This document shows, piece after piece, positions 54,110 to 64,000 of a stretch of 64,000 nucleotides of DNA. A program made the translations under genes and the position numbers. The DNA comes from Petrolisthes cinctipes (taxonomy: Eukaryota; Arthropoda; Malacostraca; Decapoda; Porcellanidae): assembly GCA_033782935.1 (NCBI GenBank), contig JAWQEG010000497.1:186001-250000 (forward strand), read 5' to 3'. The notes under the pieces were generated by a model. The model was not told the origin of the DNA, did no database searches, and worked only from the letters and a program-made list of their open reading frames with translations. Each line of letters opens with the position of its first letter. Positions within the stretch are counted from its first letter, which is position 1.

Positions 54110-56272
54110 TAGTCATTCTATCTCGTACTGACCCGTGAGGAGTTGACCGCGGTCCTGCCAGATCTAGAATCAAAGCATTCACCACGTAAAGGAAACTGTC
54201 CACTAACGAGAGTATATTGACATGAAATTTTCTACACACAATGAATTTTTCATTTAATAGTATATGATACGAATAATTGCTATGTACGTAAAATAAAGAA
54301 GATATTTCATGTGTGATGTGGCATATCAATCAAAAAACGTTGCCACTACTTCCGACCCAGGAATTTCCGGGGTGTGGAGAGTGAGGTGACTGAGGTCACA
54401 TATGTGCGCATGTCATTCACCTCTTGCCAGCCAGCATGAAAGGTCATTGCCGCACTACCCCGTCCTACGTTGTACTCCACAGCCAGACCAAGTAATTTAT
54501 ATACAGGATAAATAGGTACTTCTTAGCAGAGAAGGCCACTATGGACCACTTTTACCTCCCACCCAAGCAAGGAAGCGAACGGCAGAAGCTGCAGGCATAT
54601 CTGAAGCTACTGTGAAGAGGATTTGTTCCAACCCAAACAAGATATGCGACACAGTACCACAACCAAACAAGCCAGTGTTCACTTCACCCAAAAAAAACTG
54701 CACTCCAACAGTCACCAACTTTGACGAGTTTGACAAGTGTGTCCTGAGAAGAACCATCTTGGAGTATTATGCGAGAAGAGAAATACCTACTCTCCAGAAG
54801 ATAAAAGAAGAGCTCCATGAAAAAATTGATTTCACTGGATGCCTGGAGTCCCTTTGCAAAGTCATCAGAGAAATTGGCTTCAGATACAAGAAAGTCGATG
54901 GTCGCAAATTCTTGATGGAAAGGAGTGATGTGCAGGCTGCCAGAGCACATTTTTTACAAGAGATGCAGCGACTCAAGAAAACATGTGACAATTTTGTATA
55001 CCTAGACGAAACTTGGGTCAACCAGAACTACACCATGCCCAAGTGTTGGGTTGACACTACAGCCAGCAAAGCCACAGGGATCAAGGTGCCGACAGGAAAA
55101 GGAAGCCGCCTCATCATCCTCCATGCAGGAACAAAGCACAGATTTGTTCCGAATGCAGAACTCGTTTTCCAAGCAAAAAACGACGGTGATTACCATTACG
55201 AAATGACATCTGTCAAATTTGAAGAGTGGTTTAAGAACCAGTTATTTCCCAACATTGTTACCAACTCTGTCATTGTTATGGATAATGCTGCATACCACTC
55301 AACCCAGATTGAAAAGATGCCCACGCAAACGTGGAGGAAGACAGACATCAAAGAATGGCTCATCAAGAAAGGAGCACAGCCAGGTGATGAGCTGTTAAAA
55401 AGCCAACTTCTTCTTCTTCTTCTTACCAAGCAATACGTCACCGTGAAGAAATATTTAATTGACACCATCGCCAAGGAAGCAGGACACAGGGTTGTACGGC
55501 TACCACCATATCACTGCCAGTATAACCCTATTGAACTTATCTGGGCCCAAGTCAAGAAGAGTATTGCACAAAAAAACAACTACAAGCTAGCAGATCTGAA
55601 GGTACTCGTCACACAATCATTGGAGCAAGTAACCCCATCCAACTAACTGGATGAATGCTGTGCGACATACCGACGATCTCCAAGCAAAGGATGCCAGACT
55701 TGATCAGTCAGTTGATCATGTCATCGACTCATTTGTCATCAATATTTCAGATGACACTTCAGACGATGAATAAATCATCTTCATAACAGGCAGGAAGAGA
55801 TTAGGCCTCCCGGGGACACCTCTATAAAAAAGACGCGCCAAGACTTTTACCTCAATGGTGGTGTGGAAAGAAGGTCTCTCCTCAATCAATGTAAAAACAC
55901 ATACTCGATATAAACCACTTGGTAAATCTTGATAATCCATCGTATACTGCATAGATATATCACTTGCACTTAGCAGGAAATAAATATAAGTCTCATATTC
56001 CCTTATAAGCAGAAACTGTACCTTTTCTTGTCAAAGAAAAGGTACAGTATATAGGACAGTATAAAGGTATGGTATATAGGAGTTGTGTAGGTTTTCGGAC
56101 CACTTATAGTCACCTTGGCTCATATATACCAAAGTCATACATGCAAATATAAAGAGAACGATTTTGTTCCCATTCTCTTTGGAGTTGGGATAGGGTACCG
56201 TTAATTAGATATGGCAGCAGCGCACCCCGAAGGCGCCACAGCCTTGCGGGTCAGTACGAGATAGAATGACTT
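54110..56272 (+). mobile_element. Tc1/mariner-group DNA transposon (wide-spacing DDE type)
   Basis: 2,163 bp. Terminal inverted repeats AGTCATTCTATCTCGTACTG..(CCCG) at both ends (about 25 bp), duplicated TA at 54108-54109 and 56273-56274. One transposase gene inside. It carries a perfect ~15-bp hairpin (GTACCTTTTCTT..AAGAAAAGGTAC) at 56017-56046. Confidence 0.93.
54516..55790 (+). pseudogene. Tc1/mariner-group transposase, frameshifted at the C-terminus
   Basis: N-terminal helix-turn-helix 'RTAEAAGISEATVKRI' (54565-54615), then the RNase-H-like core. Acidic residues: 'VYLDETWVNQNY', 'VIVMDNAAYHS', 'YNPIELIWAQVKK'. About 83 residues separate the second D and the E, far more than the usual 34-41 of Tc1/mariner, and fitting the DD82E-type 'Sailor' group as I recall it. 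The frame stops at 55644-55646 because AACT is duplicated (55641-55648). The expected acidic C-terminus ('QSVDHVIDSFVINISDD') continues in another frame to TAA at about 55772. No in-frame ATG is visible upstream of the helix-turn-helix, so the N-terminus may be damaged or differently started. Confidence 0.88.
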
Positions 56273-56274
56273 TA

Positions 56275-57394
56275 GTGACGAGTATGTCGGAGCGGTCTTA
56301 CATCAAGTACAAGTAGACCAGACAGTCCGACCGTTGGGTTACTTTTCAAAGAAACTAAATTCTTGTGAAAAAAGGTATAGTGTCACTGATAAGGAAGCTA
56401 TGACAGTGGTATTGGCGTGTCGCCATTATCACCATTATTTGTGGGGAACAATATTCATAATACAAACTGACCAACCACTAACTAGTATCTTCCGAACACG
56501 AATAAAATCACCAAGAGTTACAAGATGGACGTTAGAAATGGGGGAATATAATTACCAGATTAAGTATATGTAAAGGAGAAAGACTATGTGGTAGCAAACC
56601 AGTTATCTAGACCAGTGCGGGTAATATTACGCCCACCAGTATTCACATGGTTGGGGTTAAGGAAGGAAACTTTTATGCAGGCACAAAGAGATGATGCCAC
56701 ATGGAATGAATTAATAGAATATTTTGAGGGAGGTCAAGTGCCAAGGCGAAAAATAGCCCAAGCCACTTTAGATAAATTTGAATTAAATTATGGGATCTTA
56801 CATTATGTAAAAACTTTTGTAGATGATAGTTACTATTATACTGTGGTAGTACTAAAACATTAGTAAAGGTAGCACTAGAAATAGCTCATGATCAGTCAGG
56901 ACATTTTGGACAATATAAAACTATTAAGAAAGTGGAAGAACTATATTATTGGCCTACATTACGGTCTGATGTAATAAAATATATTAAACAATGTCTTAAT
57001 TGCCAGCAATATAATTATAACAGAGGTCTTTCCCAACAATATAAAGAATAATACAACCTTTAGAATGACTTCTGGAGCTGATGATAACCGTTATATTCTA
57101 ACCATCATAGATAATTTTTCAAGATATACAAAGTTTTACCCACTAAAAAGTAAACACGCCAAGGAAATTGTTGCTAGGCTCACCCAGTTTGTTACAGACT
57201 TTGGCAGCCCTAGATCGTTGCTGTGCGACAACGCCCGAGAGTTTACCGGCCAAAAAATGAGGACCTGGGCAGACCAGCATGGAGTGGAGCTGTTATTCTC
57301 CACACCTTACCATCCCCAGTCCAACGGGATGATCGAAAGAATGCACTGGACCCTCAAGACGGTGTTGGCCCAGTTGAGCGAGGGCTATCCACAG
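56275..57394 (+). pseudogene. Host Ty3/gypsy element, fragment B (RNase H, integrase)
   Basis: RNase H: 'SDEYVGAVLHQ', 'GYFSKKLNSCEKRYSVTDKE', 'RWTLEMGEYNYQIKY', broken by a 2-base gain at about 56569. A linker and integrase zinc domain follow ('AHDQSGHFGQYKTIKK', 'CLNCQQ') after another shift near 56862. The integrase core 'NRYILTIIDNFSRYTKFYPL', 'LLCDNAREFTGQ', 'HPQSNGMIERMHWTLKTVL' comes next. The stretch that should carry the first catalytic aspartate is deleted at about 57050-57062. Cut at 57394 by the LTR element. Confidence 0.88.
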
Positions 57395-58082
57395 TGTCAT
57401 GGATCCAGCCTAATTGGTAACGCTGTACCATGTACATTGGGAACCCTGTAGTTGTGTTTGGCTACACTTTCATAACTTCCCTGGCTGGCGCACGATATGT
57501 GCTTATGTTAACTGTAAATTCCTTTGTAGACAGATAGTATTGTCAGGCTATGATTAATTTATGTTGTTTAATTCTATTCAAGCAAGGTATATCCTGTACT
57601 AAGCTATATTAGCCTGAAATGGTTATATTGTTAGACCGAGAGTATTCCCCTACGTGGTTGGTGGTTGAGCCACACACTCTTTTGTCTCCCCGACGCCCTC
57701 ACTCTCTCTGTTCAAGCAGCCGTAAGACGACACCTCTCCCCCAGCTCTCCTGTTGTGTATCCCTTTGAAATGCACCTCGTGGTGCATCAAGGTTTGTGTG
57801 TCCTTTGCTAGGAGGCCTATTAGGAATATTTATACTGTGTTGTGTCCCCTTGTTCATCTGTACATTAAATATGTAAATAATGTAAGTATGGGTGTAATAG
57901 TGTTTTTGTTATTCCTCTCCAGACTCTAACCATAACATTTTAACCTCATGCCCACTTATTCCCTCATACTAATGGCTGCTCACTGGGCTTTTAAGTAATT
58001 AATATTAGACTTCATCATTTCTTCTCTGGGTTACAGAGGGTATTTAGCTCAGGGCAAGGGCTAACCAGGGTTGGAAGTTATA
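57395..58082 (+). repeat. 5' LTR
   Basis: 688 bp, starts TGTCATGGAT and ends GGAAGTTATA. Same length as the 3' LTR. Confidence 0.93.
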
Positions 58083-58084
58083 AA

Positions 58085-58101
58085 TGGGGACCTGACCCAG
58101 G
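58085..58101 (+). promoter_or_regulatory. Candidate primer binding site
   Basis: TGGGGACCTGACCCAGG starts two bases after the LTR. The TGG start fits a tRNA 3'-CCA primer; the tRNA is not identified. Confidence 0.5.
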
Positions 58102-58562
58102 ATTGACCTTTCTTATAATTGTGATTGTTTATTTGCCCATAATTAATAAATGTACTAGCCTCTCATTTTTATCAGTCAATCAGAGCCGTTTTGAAGCTAT
58201 TCCTCCAACTGTGATTATTTGTTTTGTTGGCATTTGAGCACTAGATTTTTGTGTTGTGAAATTACTTTTGATGTTAGCCTGAGTATGGTTAATGTAACTC
58301 GTAACGCATCGTTCCTATTTCCTTCACTTTATTCACTGAGTTAGAGTGCTATGTATGTATTTTAGTCTAATTTTCCATTGTTGTTTGTGGGTCTGGAGAG
58401 AGAGTTTTTGTACACACGTGGTCTTAATTCCGTATTTAATTACTGAGACTGTTATCTACAATGAATATTCTTTCTCTGTATAAGTAATTACCATATTCTA
58501 TCCCTCTATTTCATAGCTAGCTAGCTTATCTTCGGGTTGTAGTCCTCTTCTTGCTGCTAAAC
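58102..58562 (+). other. Leader region of the LTR element
   Basis: Untranslated stretch between the primer site and the first gag ATG. Nothing else recognised. Confidence 0.6.
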
Positions 58563-60884
58563 ATGTTTGTATTAGCTAATTTTGTAGCTAACCCTGAGGT
58601 GGAGAGTCTCACTGGCCTGACTAAGGCCCAGTGGTTGGAACTAGCTAATCATTACGGGCTAGAACTACGAGCTGGTCTAAGTAAGAAGGAAGTTCGTCAG
58701 TTAGTGTTAGAGCACATGGTGGACAACGAAATCCTTGCTGAGGAGGATGTTGCAGTTCTTGATAAGCCTTCAGATTTAATTCTTTTAAAAAGGTTGGAAC
58801 TTCAGTTAGCCCATGCTGACAATGAGAAATTAAGATTACAATTATCTCAGGGGTCTTCAACCTCAGAACCTCCATTTCGCTTGTCTGATGCTTTAAAGTT
58901 TGTCCCTTTATTCCCAGAAGAGGATCCGGACGGATTCTTTACGAGTTTTGAGAGAGCAGCTGCATTGCATGATTGGCCAGAGGACAAGTGGGTATTGCTA
59001 GCCCATGACTCCTTTAGAGGGAAGGCCCAGGATGTGTTTCGTTCCCTTGACTCTACCCTTGCTAATGATTATTATGCTGTTAAGAAATCTATATTACATG
59101 CATATCAGAAAGTTCCTGAGGCCTACAGCCAGCAGTTCCGTGGCTGTCGGAAGGCCGAGGGAGAGACCTATGTTGAATTTTTTAGACGTAAACAAATTCC
59201 CTGCCGTAAGTGGGTGGACTCTGAGCTTATTACCAATACTTTTGACAACTTATTAGAGTTGCTAGTTTTAGAAGATGTTAAGTCTTGTATTCCCCTTAAA
59301 ATTCAGTCACACCTTGAGGAGCGGGGAATCAACTCCGTAGCCGAAGCAGGGCCCTCAGCCGATCACTATGCCTTGATCAATCCTGACCTTGCTCATAAGA
59401 ATAAATCACATGTGTTACCCCCATACCCTCCTAAACAGATGAGTGTGGTACCAGTTAGGCCACCAGTATTTAGAGATACTAGGGACTCTCATTTTTTTAG
59501 GCCAATAGTTCCAGTTAGGCCTGCTGGTGGGGTACCATATCAGAATGTCGGTCGTGAACTAAGACCACCTCCATTTTGCCGATATTGTAAGAAGCCAGGT
59601 CACCAGATCCATGAATGTATGAAGTTGGCCAGCAAAAACACTTCCTCCCCACCTGGCCGTATTGTTCTTCACACTAGCGTGCGATCAGAGGAAGTGGAGT
59701 TGCCTCAAGTACCCCAGGCGAGTGAAAAACTTGATTTGAGTCCCTGTTCAGTAACTGTGCCAAGTAAAATTCCTCCCTCTTTCCAACCATTTTGCTCGAG
59801 TGGCCGGGTGGCAGTCTCTTGTTCGATGAATCCCTCCACCTCAGTCACTATTCTGCGTAACACAGGCTCAGACCTATCTTGTATTTTGAAGGAGGATGTC
59901 CCAAACTTTGAATGTTATACGGGTGAGACTGTACTGGTGTCAGGGTTACCAGGAACCGCTCGTTATCCCTTATGCTCAGTGTACCTTAAAAGTGCCTTTG
60001 TGACCCGACAGGTCACCCTAGCTGTTGTAGACACTCTTCCAGTGCCTAATGTATCAATTCTGATTGGTCATGATCTTGCCGGCACCCAGGTTGCACCGAA
60101 TCCCACTGTTGTTGATGTCCCTACTACAGATAATAATACCAGTAAGGTAGAGGAACAGTACCCTCATCTTTTCCCCACCTGTGCGGTCACATGTAGCCAG
60201 AGTCGGAGGCTAGCTGAAGCTCCTTCAGAGGAATCTAATGACCCTACTGATGATTTGTTCCTTGGTGAATTATTTAATGATGCCATTCATGCCCATGTGC
60301 CCACGGGAACAAACTCCGATGTCCTCCCTTCCACTAGAGAGGAGTTAATTCAGGAGCAGGCCTGTGATCCTGAGTTGCAGAAGTTTTTCAATGACCTAAC
60401 TGAGGAAGGAGAGGTGCCGAATGCCCCAAATTGTTTTTATCTTAACTCTAATGTTTTAATGAGGAAATTCAGACCCTTACATGTATCTGCCAGTCACACC
60501 TGGGAGACAGTTCACCAAATAGTCATTCCTAAACCCTTACGGGCAGCGATATTAAGCATTGCACATGATGGTGTAGGTGGCCACCTGGGTGTGCGTAAGA
60601 CTTACCAGAAAATTCTGTCTCATTTCTACTGGCCCAAGTTAAGAAATGATGTTGCTTCCTATTGCCCAACTTGTCACATATGTCAACTTAGCAATAAATC
60701 TGGTCCTGGAGTTAAACTTGCTCCTCTCTGTCCCATACCAGTCATGGATGAGCCTTTTAGTAAAATTATAATTGACTGTGTTGGCCCTCTGCCCAAGAGT
60801 AAGCGTGGTAACCAATATTTGCTTACCATTATGGATTCTGCCACTCGCTACCCAGAAGCAATTCCCCTTCATAGCATTAACTAA
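58563..60884 (+). pseudogene. gag-protease-integrase N-terminal polyprotein
   Basis: First ATG at 58563. Gag: leucine-rich N-terminus, then 'FFTSFERAAALHDWPEDKW' and 'FRGKAQDVFRSL' (gypsy/SCAN-like capsid). CCHC knuckle 'CRYCKKPGHQIHEC' (59577-59618). Aspartic protease region 'ILRNTGSDLSCI', where the usual D-T-G is N-T-G, so the active-site aspartate is lost; flap/end 'VSILIGHDLAG'. No RT follows. Instead comes a linker, an HHCC zinc domain ('AHDGVGGHLGVRKTYQK' and 'CPTCHICQLS') and the first part of the integrase core ('FSKIIIDCVGPLPKSKRG', first catalytic D). Ends at a TAA at 60882-60884; the same frame stays open beyond it. Confidence 0.88.
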
Positions 60885-61925
60885 AAAAATGTTGTCAGGG
60901 CTCTTATTAAGTTTTTCACCCAAGTGGGATTGCCAACTATTGTTCAGTCAGACCAGGGGTCTAATTTTACCTCTGGGGTATTTAAGCAAGTTATGGAAAC
61001 TCTAGGTATTTCTCATTACATGTCCACTGGCTTTCATCCACAGAGTCAAGGTGTAGTGGAGAGGTTCCACCACACCTTGAAGACAATGATTAAATCTTTT
61101 TGTATGGAATCTTGTAAGGATTGGGATGAAGGTATTGATTTATTATTATTTTCTGTAAGAGATAGTGTTCAAGAAAGTCTGGGATTCAGCCCTTTCCAAC
61201 TTATTTATGGTCACCAGGTAAGAGGACCTCTTAAAGTCTTAAAAGAGTGTTGGTTAAGGGAGGATAATTCTCTTCCAGTTGTTACATATGTTCATGAATT
61301 GCAGACCACTTTACGAACCGCCTTAAAGGTGGCTCATTCACACCTAGGTCAAGCTCAAGCACGTATGAAACACAACTATGATAAGCATCACAAGGTCCAA
61401 GTACGCACTTTTAAGACAGGTGATTCAGTTTTAGCTCTGCTACCTTTGCCTAACCAGCCCCTACATACTAAGTTTTATGGTCCCTATAAAGTGTTGGAAC
61501 GGGCTGGAGACCTTAATTATATTATTGCAACACCAGACCGGCGTAAGAAGATACGTATGGTCCATATAAACCTTTTGAAGAGGTATCAACCTCGTGAAAC
61601 ATTGCCCCATGATACTGTTGCCCCAGTCACATTGATAAGTGCCCAAGTGAATGAAAAAGTCCAAGATGATGAAAGTTCTCCATTCATAGGTACTAAATTA
61701 GCCAATTCTCTGATTCTAGCTGATCTCAGTCATAAAGTGATGCATTTACCACCTCCCCAGGCCGGCGACATAACCTCTCTTCTACAGGAGTTCCGAAATG
61801 TTTGTGGGGATATCCCTCGTCTTTGTCCACTACTTCAACATGATGTGGATGTCCAGGGAGCCAAGCCCATACGACAGACACCATACCGCCTGGGCCCCGA
61901 GAAGCAGTACTACTACAGAAAATGA
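60885..61925 (+). pseudogene. Integrase core/C-terminus and beginning of RT
   Basis: Same frame as the upstream part, separated only by the stop. 'VQSDQGSNFTSGVF' (second D), 'HPQSQGVVERFHHTLKTM' (E), 'ESLGFSPFQLIYGHQVRGPL', then the C-terminal beta-barrel 'KFYGPYKVLERAGDLNYII'. It goes directly into the leader of a reverse transcriptase: 'FRNVCGDIPRLCPLLQHDVD' and 'KPIRQTPYRLGPEK'. The RT is cut off at about 61910, followed by a stop. Confidence 0.87.
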
Positions 61926-62236
61926 ATGACGAGGTCACGCATCCTTTATGTTACTATTCCCAGAAATTTAAGAGTAATAAAAAATCCTATGCAACCATAG
62001 AAAAGGAAGCATTAGGTATTATTGTCTTGGCTACAGAAAAGTTTGGAGTCTTCTTATCGGGCAGCCCTCATGTAATTACTATTTACCCAGATCATAACCC
62101 CCTAGTATTCTTGGAAAAAGTTAAATTTAAAAATGCTCGTGTGTTGAGGTGGGCTCTCCCATTACCTTACAATATATCTGTGCAACATATACGAGGAAAG
62201 GAATATACCCTTGCAGATGCTTTATCTCGTGTTTAA
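61922..62236 (+). pseudogene. RNase H C-terminal part
   Basis: 'THPLCYYSQKFKSNKKSYAT', 'IEKEALGIIVLATEKFGVFL', 'DHNPLVFLEKVK', 'HIRGKEYTLADALSRV' and stop. These are the second half of gypsy RNase H. The whole RT palm and the RNase H start (several hundred codons) are missing between this and 61910. Confidence 0.88.
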
Positions 62237-62415
62237 TTTCTTTTTTTTTCAGATTCTTTGTATTTAGTATTAAGATTTTTTTTGTTATGTATGTATTTCC
62301 AGTGTATTATTTATGTCTTTATATATATGTCTATGTCTATGTATGTTATATGTTACTTCATGTTTGTTAGGAGTCATAAGCTTTTTTCCCCATAAGGCAA
62401 AAAAAAGTTTTCTTT

Positions 62416-62425
62416 GGGGGGGAGG
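62416..62425 (+). promoter_or_regulatory. Polypurine tract
   Basis: GGGGGGGAGG directly before the 3' LTR, the plus-strand primer. Confidence 0.85.
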
Positions 62426-63113
62426 TGTCATGGATTCAGCCCAATTGGTAACGCTGTACCATGTACATTGGGAACCCTGTAGTTGTGTTTGGCTACACTT
62501 TCATAACTTCCCTGGCTGGCGCACGATATGTGCTTATGTTAACTGTAAATTCCTTTGTAGACAGATAGTATTGTCAGGCTATGATTAATTTATGTTGTTT
62601 AATTCTATTCAAGCAAGGTCTATCCTGTACTAAGCTATATTAGCCTGAAATGGTTATATTGTTAGACCGAGAGTTTTCTCCTACGTGGTTGGTGGTTGGG
62701 CCACACACTCTTTTGTCTCCCCGACGCCCTCACTCTCTCTGTTCAAGCAGCCGTAAGACAACACCTCTCCCCCAGCTCTCCTGTTGTGTATCCCTTTGAA
62801 ATGCACCTCGTGGTGCATCAAGGTTTGTGTGTCCTTTGCTAGGAGGCCTATTAGGAATATTTATACTGTGTTGTGTCCCCTTGTTCATCTGTACATTAAA
62901 TATGTAAATAATGTAAGTATGGGTGTAATAGTGTTTTTGTTATTCCTCTCCAGACTCTAACCATAACATTTTAACCTCATGCCCACTTATTCCCTCATAC
63001 TAATGGCTGCTCACTGGGCTTTTAAGTAATTAATATTAGACTTCATCATTCCTTCTCTGGGTTACAGAGGGTATTTAGCTCAGGGCAAGGGCTAACCAGG
63101 GTTGGAAGTGATA
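62426..63113 (+). repeat. 3' LTR
   Basis: 688 bp, TGTCATGGAT .. GGAAGTGATA. Followed by ACAG (63114-63117). Confidence 0.93.
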
Positions 63114-63603
63114 ACAGCGTTGGCCTACCATGCTGGCCGAGTGCCAAACTGTCATGAATTCAGCCGTCCACAGCAGTACCAGAGTCACACCGTATGTTGC
63201 ATTCTTCGGAAGACATCCAACACGCAACATCACTGCACCATTACTATCCATCCCATCAGACGCAGACAATACCAGGAGCTCAGGTAATTAATTCAAGAAG
63301 AAAGTACGGTATCTCTTTGAAGGTATCGTGCAGTGGCAAACATAAATAGAAAAAAATAAAAATTAGAACAGCAGCACTAGTGTGGATAAAAACAGAAACA
63401 GTGTTACCGGGTACCTGTGCCAAACTGAACCCAAAATGGAAGGGCCCATATAAAGTAATAGAAATGATAAGAAATGGATTAATTTATAAATTGGAGGACC
63501 CATTTACTGGAAAAAAATATCCAGAGGGCTGCAGAAAAAATCAAGCCCTACGTGAGCCACAGTGGCATAATAGTAGAACTTGGAGAAATGGGAGAAAGTG
63601 ATG
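63114..63603 (+). pseudogene. Host Ty3/gypsy element, fragment C (integrase C-terminus)
   Basis: After the target duplication the host reading frame resumes exactly where it was cut: 'RWPTMLAECQTVMNSAVHSS', 'VTPYVAFFGRHPTRNI'. After a frame break near 63290 comes a GPY/F module 'LNPKWKGPYKVIEMIRNGLI' and 'EDPFTGKKY', stop at about 63601. The bases after it ('TGTCACGAGTC..') may start the host's own LTR. Confidence 0.85.
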
Positions 63604-63738
63604 AACAATATGTCACGAGTCGATGACTGACTCGTGGCATAATAATAAATAAAATGATGATATCGTAGCACAGAGATAGGGCTTATTATAGCAGACGGAG
63701 TACAGTACACAGTCCACGGTCTCGTCAGCTTAGAAAAT

Positions 63739-63984
63739 GTACGAAGAATACTTTATAAATAATTGTTGGCATTGCATGAAAGAACATTAGTACATGAAGC
63801 TTCTCCCCTTCTTATAGTATTGTATAAAAAGTACATCATGTAATAACTGTCTAGGTGAATGGCGACACTGCAAACATTGCCAAAATTGTGTATAATTCTA
63901 CCTCACAAAGTAGAGGTAATAAATTTGAATGGCTGCCATTTTTACGTCACGTCATATTCAGCTAAAATATATCTATACTTGTAT
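63739..63984. repeat. Dispersed repeat, inverted copy of 40699-40940
   Basis: About 245 bp, reverse complement of the copy 23 kb away, with a 5-base ACGTC gain near 63947. Function unknown. Confidence 0.9.
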
Positions 63985-64000
63985 ATTGCATGATTGAAAA

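Larger units (their letters stand above)
57395..63113 (+). mobile_element. LTR retrotransposon, Ty3/gypsy with integrase before RT (Gmr1-type order)
   Basis: 5,719 bp with two 688-bp LTRs differing at about nine positions by eye (about 1.3%), so a recent insertion. Target duplication ACAG (57391-57394 and 63114-63117). Internal order: gag, CCHC knuckle, protease, integrase, start of RT, RNase H. The RT palm is deleted, and one stop and a protease-site change are present, so this copy cannot move by itself. Confidence 0.93.

Noticed and set aside
58551..58562. gag start at the upstream TTG
   Set aside because: The first ATG in this frame is at 58563; a non-ATG start is not needed.
61922..62236. 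A separate small gene with its own start
   Set aside because: It is the end of RNase H of the LTR element; the ATG is incidental to the deletion junction.
63620..63735. LTR of the older gypsy element starting TGTCACGAG
   Set aside because: Position after the integrase fits, but no second copy exists in the window to confirm it, so it is not listed as a feature.

Overview
The window looks like a repeat-saturated animal nuclear genome, most likely a marine arthropod and plausibly a decapod crustacean. The arthropod or crustacean assignment is an inference from repeat and LINE flavour, not a proof. Supporting signs are spliced genes with GT-AG introns, LINEs, gypsy elements, Tc1/mariner-type transposons, many miniature inverted-repeat elements (MITEs) and very dense microsatellites and minisatellites. 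Most long open frames in the window are artefacts of repeats whose unit length is a multiple of three.

Layout. 1-26,000 is a repeat graveyard: a broken non-LTR retrotransposon (about 1,925-5,285), many copies of a roughly 160-bp TTAA-targeting MITE family, related MITE families, mariner-like MITEs, a 0.9-kb G-rich minisatellite and long purine tracts. 26,075-38,710 (+) is the one well-supported host gene, a ten-exon acyl-CoA synthetase / 4-coumarate-CoA-ligase-like enzyme of 558 residues. Its exons join in phase, and its introns are full of minisatellites, SINEs, a LINE fragment and a possible small opposite-strand gene. 38,850-43,670 holds satellites, MITEs and a LINE scrap.

43,674-48,416 (-) is the most unusual coding locus. 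It is a single uninterrupted coding block of about 1,580 codons encoding an N-terminal von Willebrand A domain, zinc-rich middle segments and a C-terminal RING-between-RING (parkin-like) ubiquitin-ligase module. It is broken only by two mutually compensating frameshifts and one stop codon, and it is flanked on both sides by one palindromic MITE family.

50,000-53,650 has a 300-bp inverted repeat around 1.8 kb of AT-rich sequence, plus minisatellites. 53,866-63,603 is a nested set of transposons. A decayed Ty3/gypsy element was entered in its RNase H region by a 2.16-kb Tc1/mariner-group transposon with an unusually wide D-to-E spacing (TA duplication). It was entered again in its integrase by a 5.7-kb LTR retrotransposon (ACAG duplication). 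That LTR element has integrase before RT/RNase H, the Gmr1-type order.

Several insertions can be proved inside the window because uninterrupted copies or reading frames serve as empty sites. The acyl-CoA synthetase would make acyl-CoA/acyl-AMP products. Nothing links it functionally to the vWA-RBR locus, and the rest is mobile or repetitive DNA.
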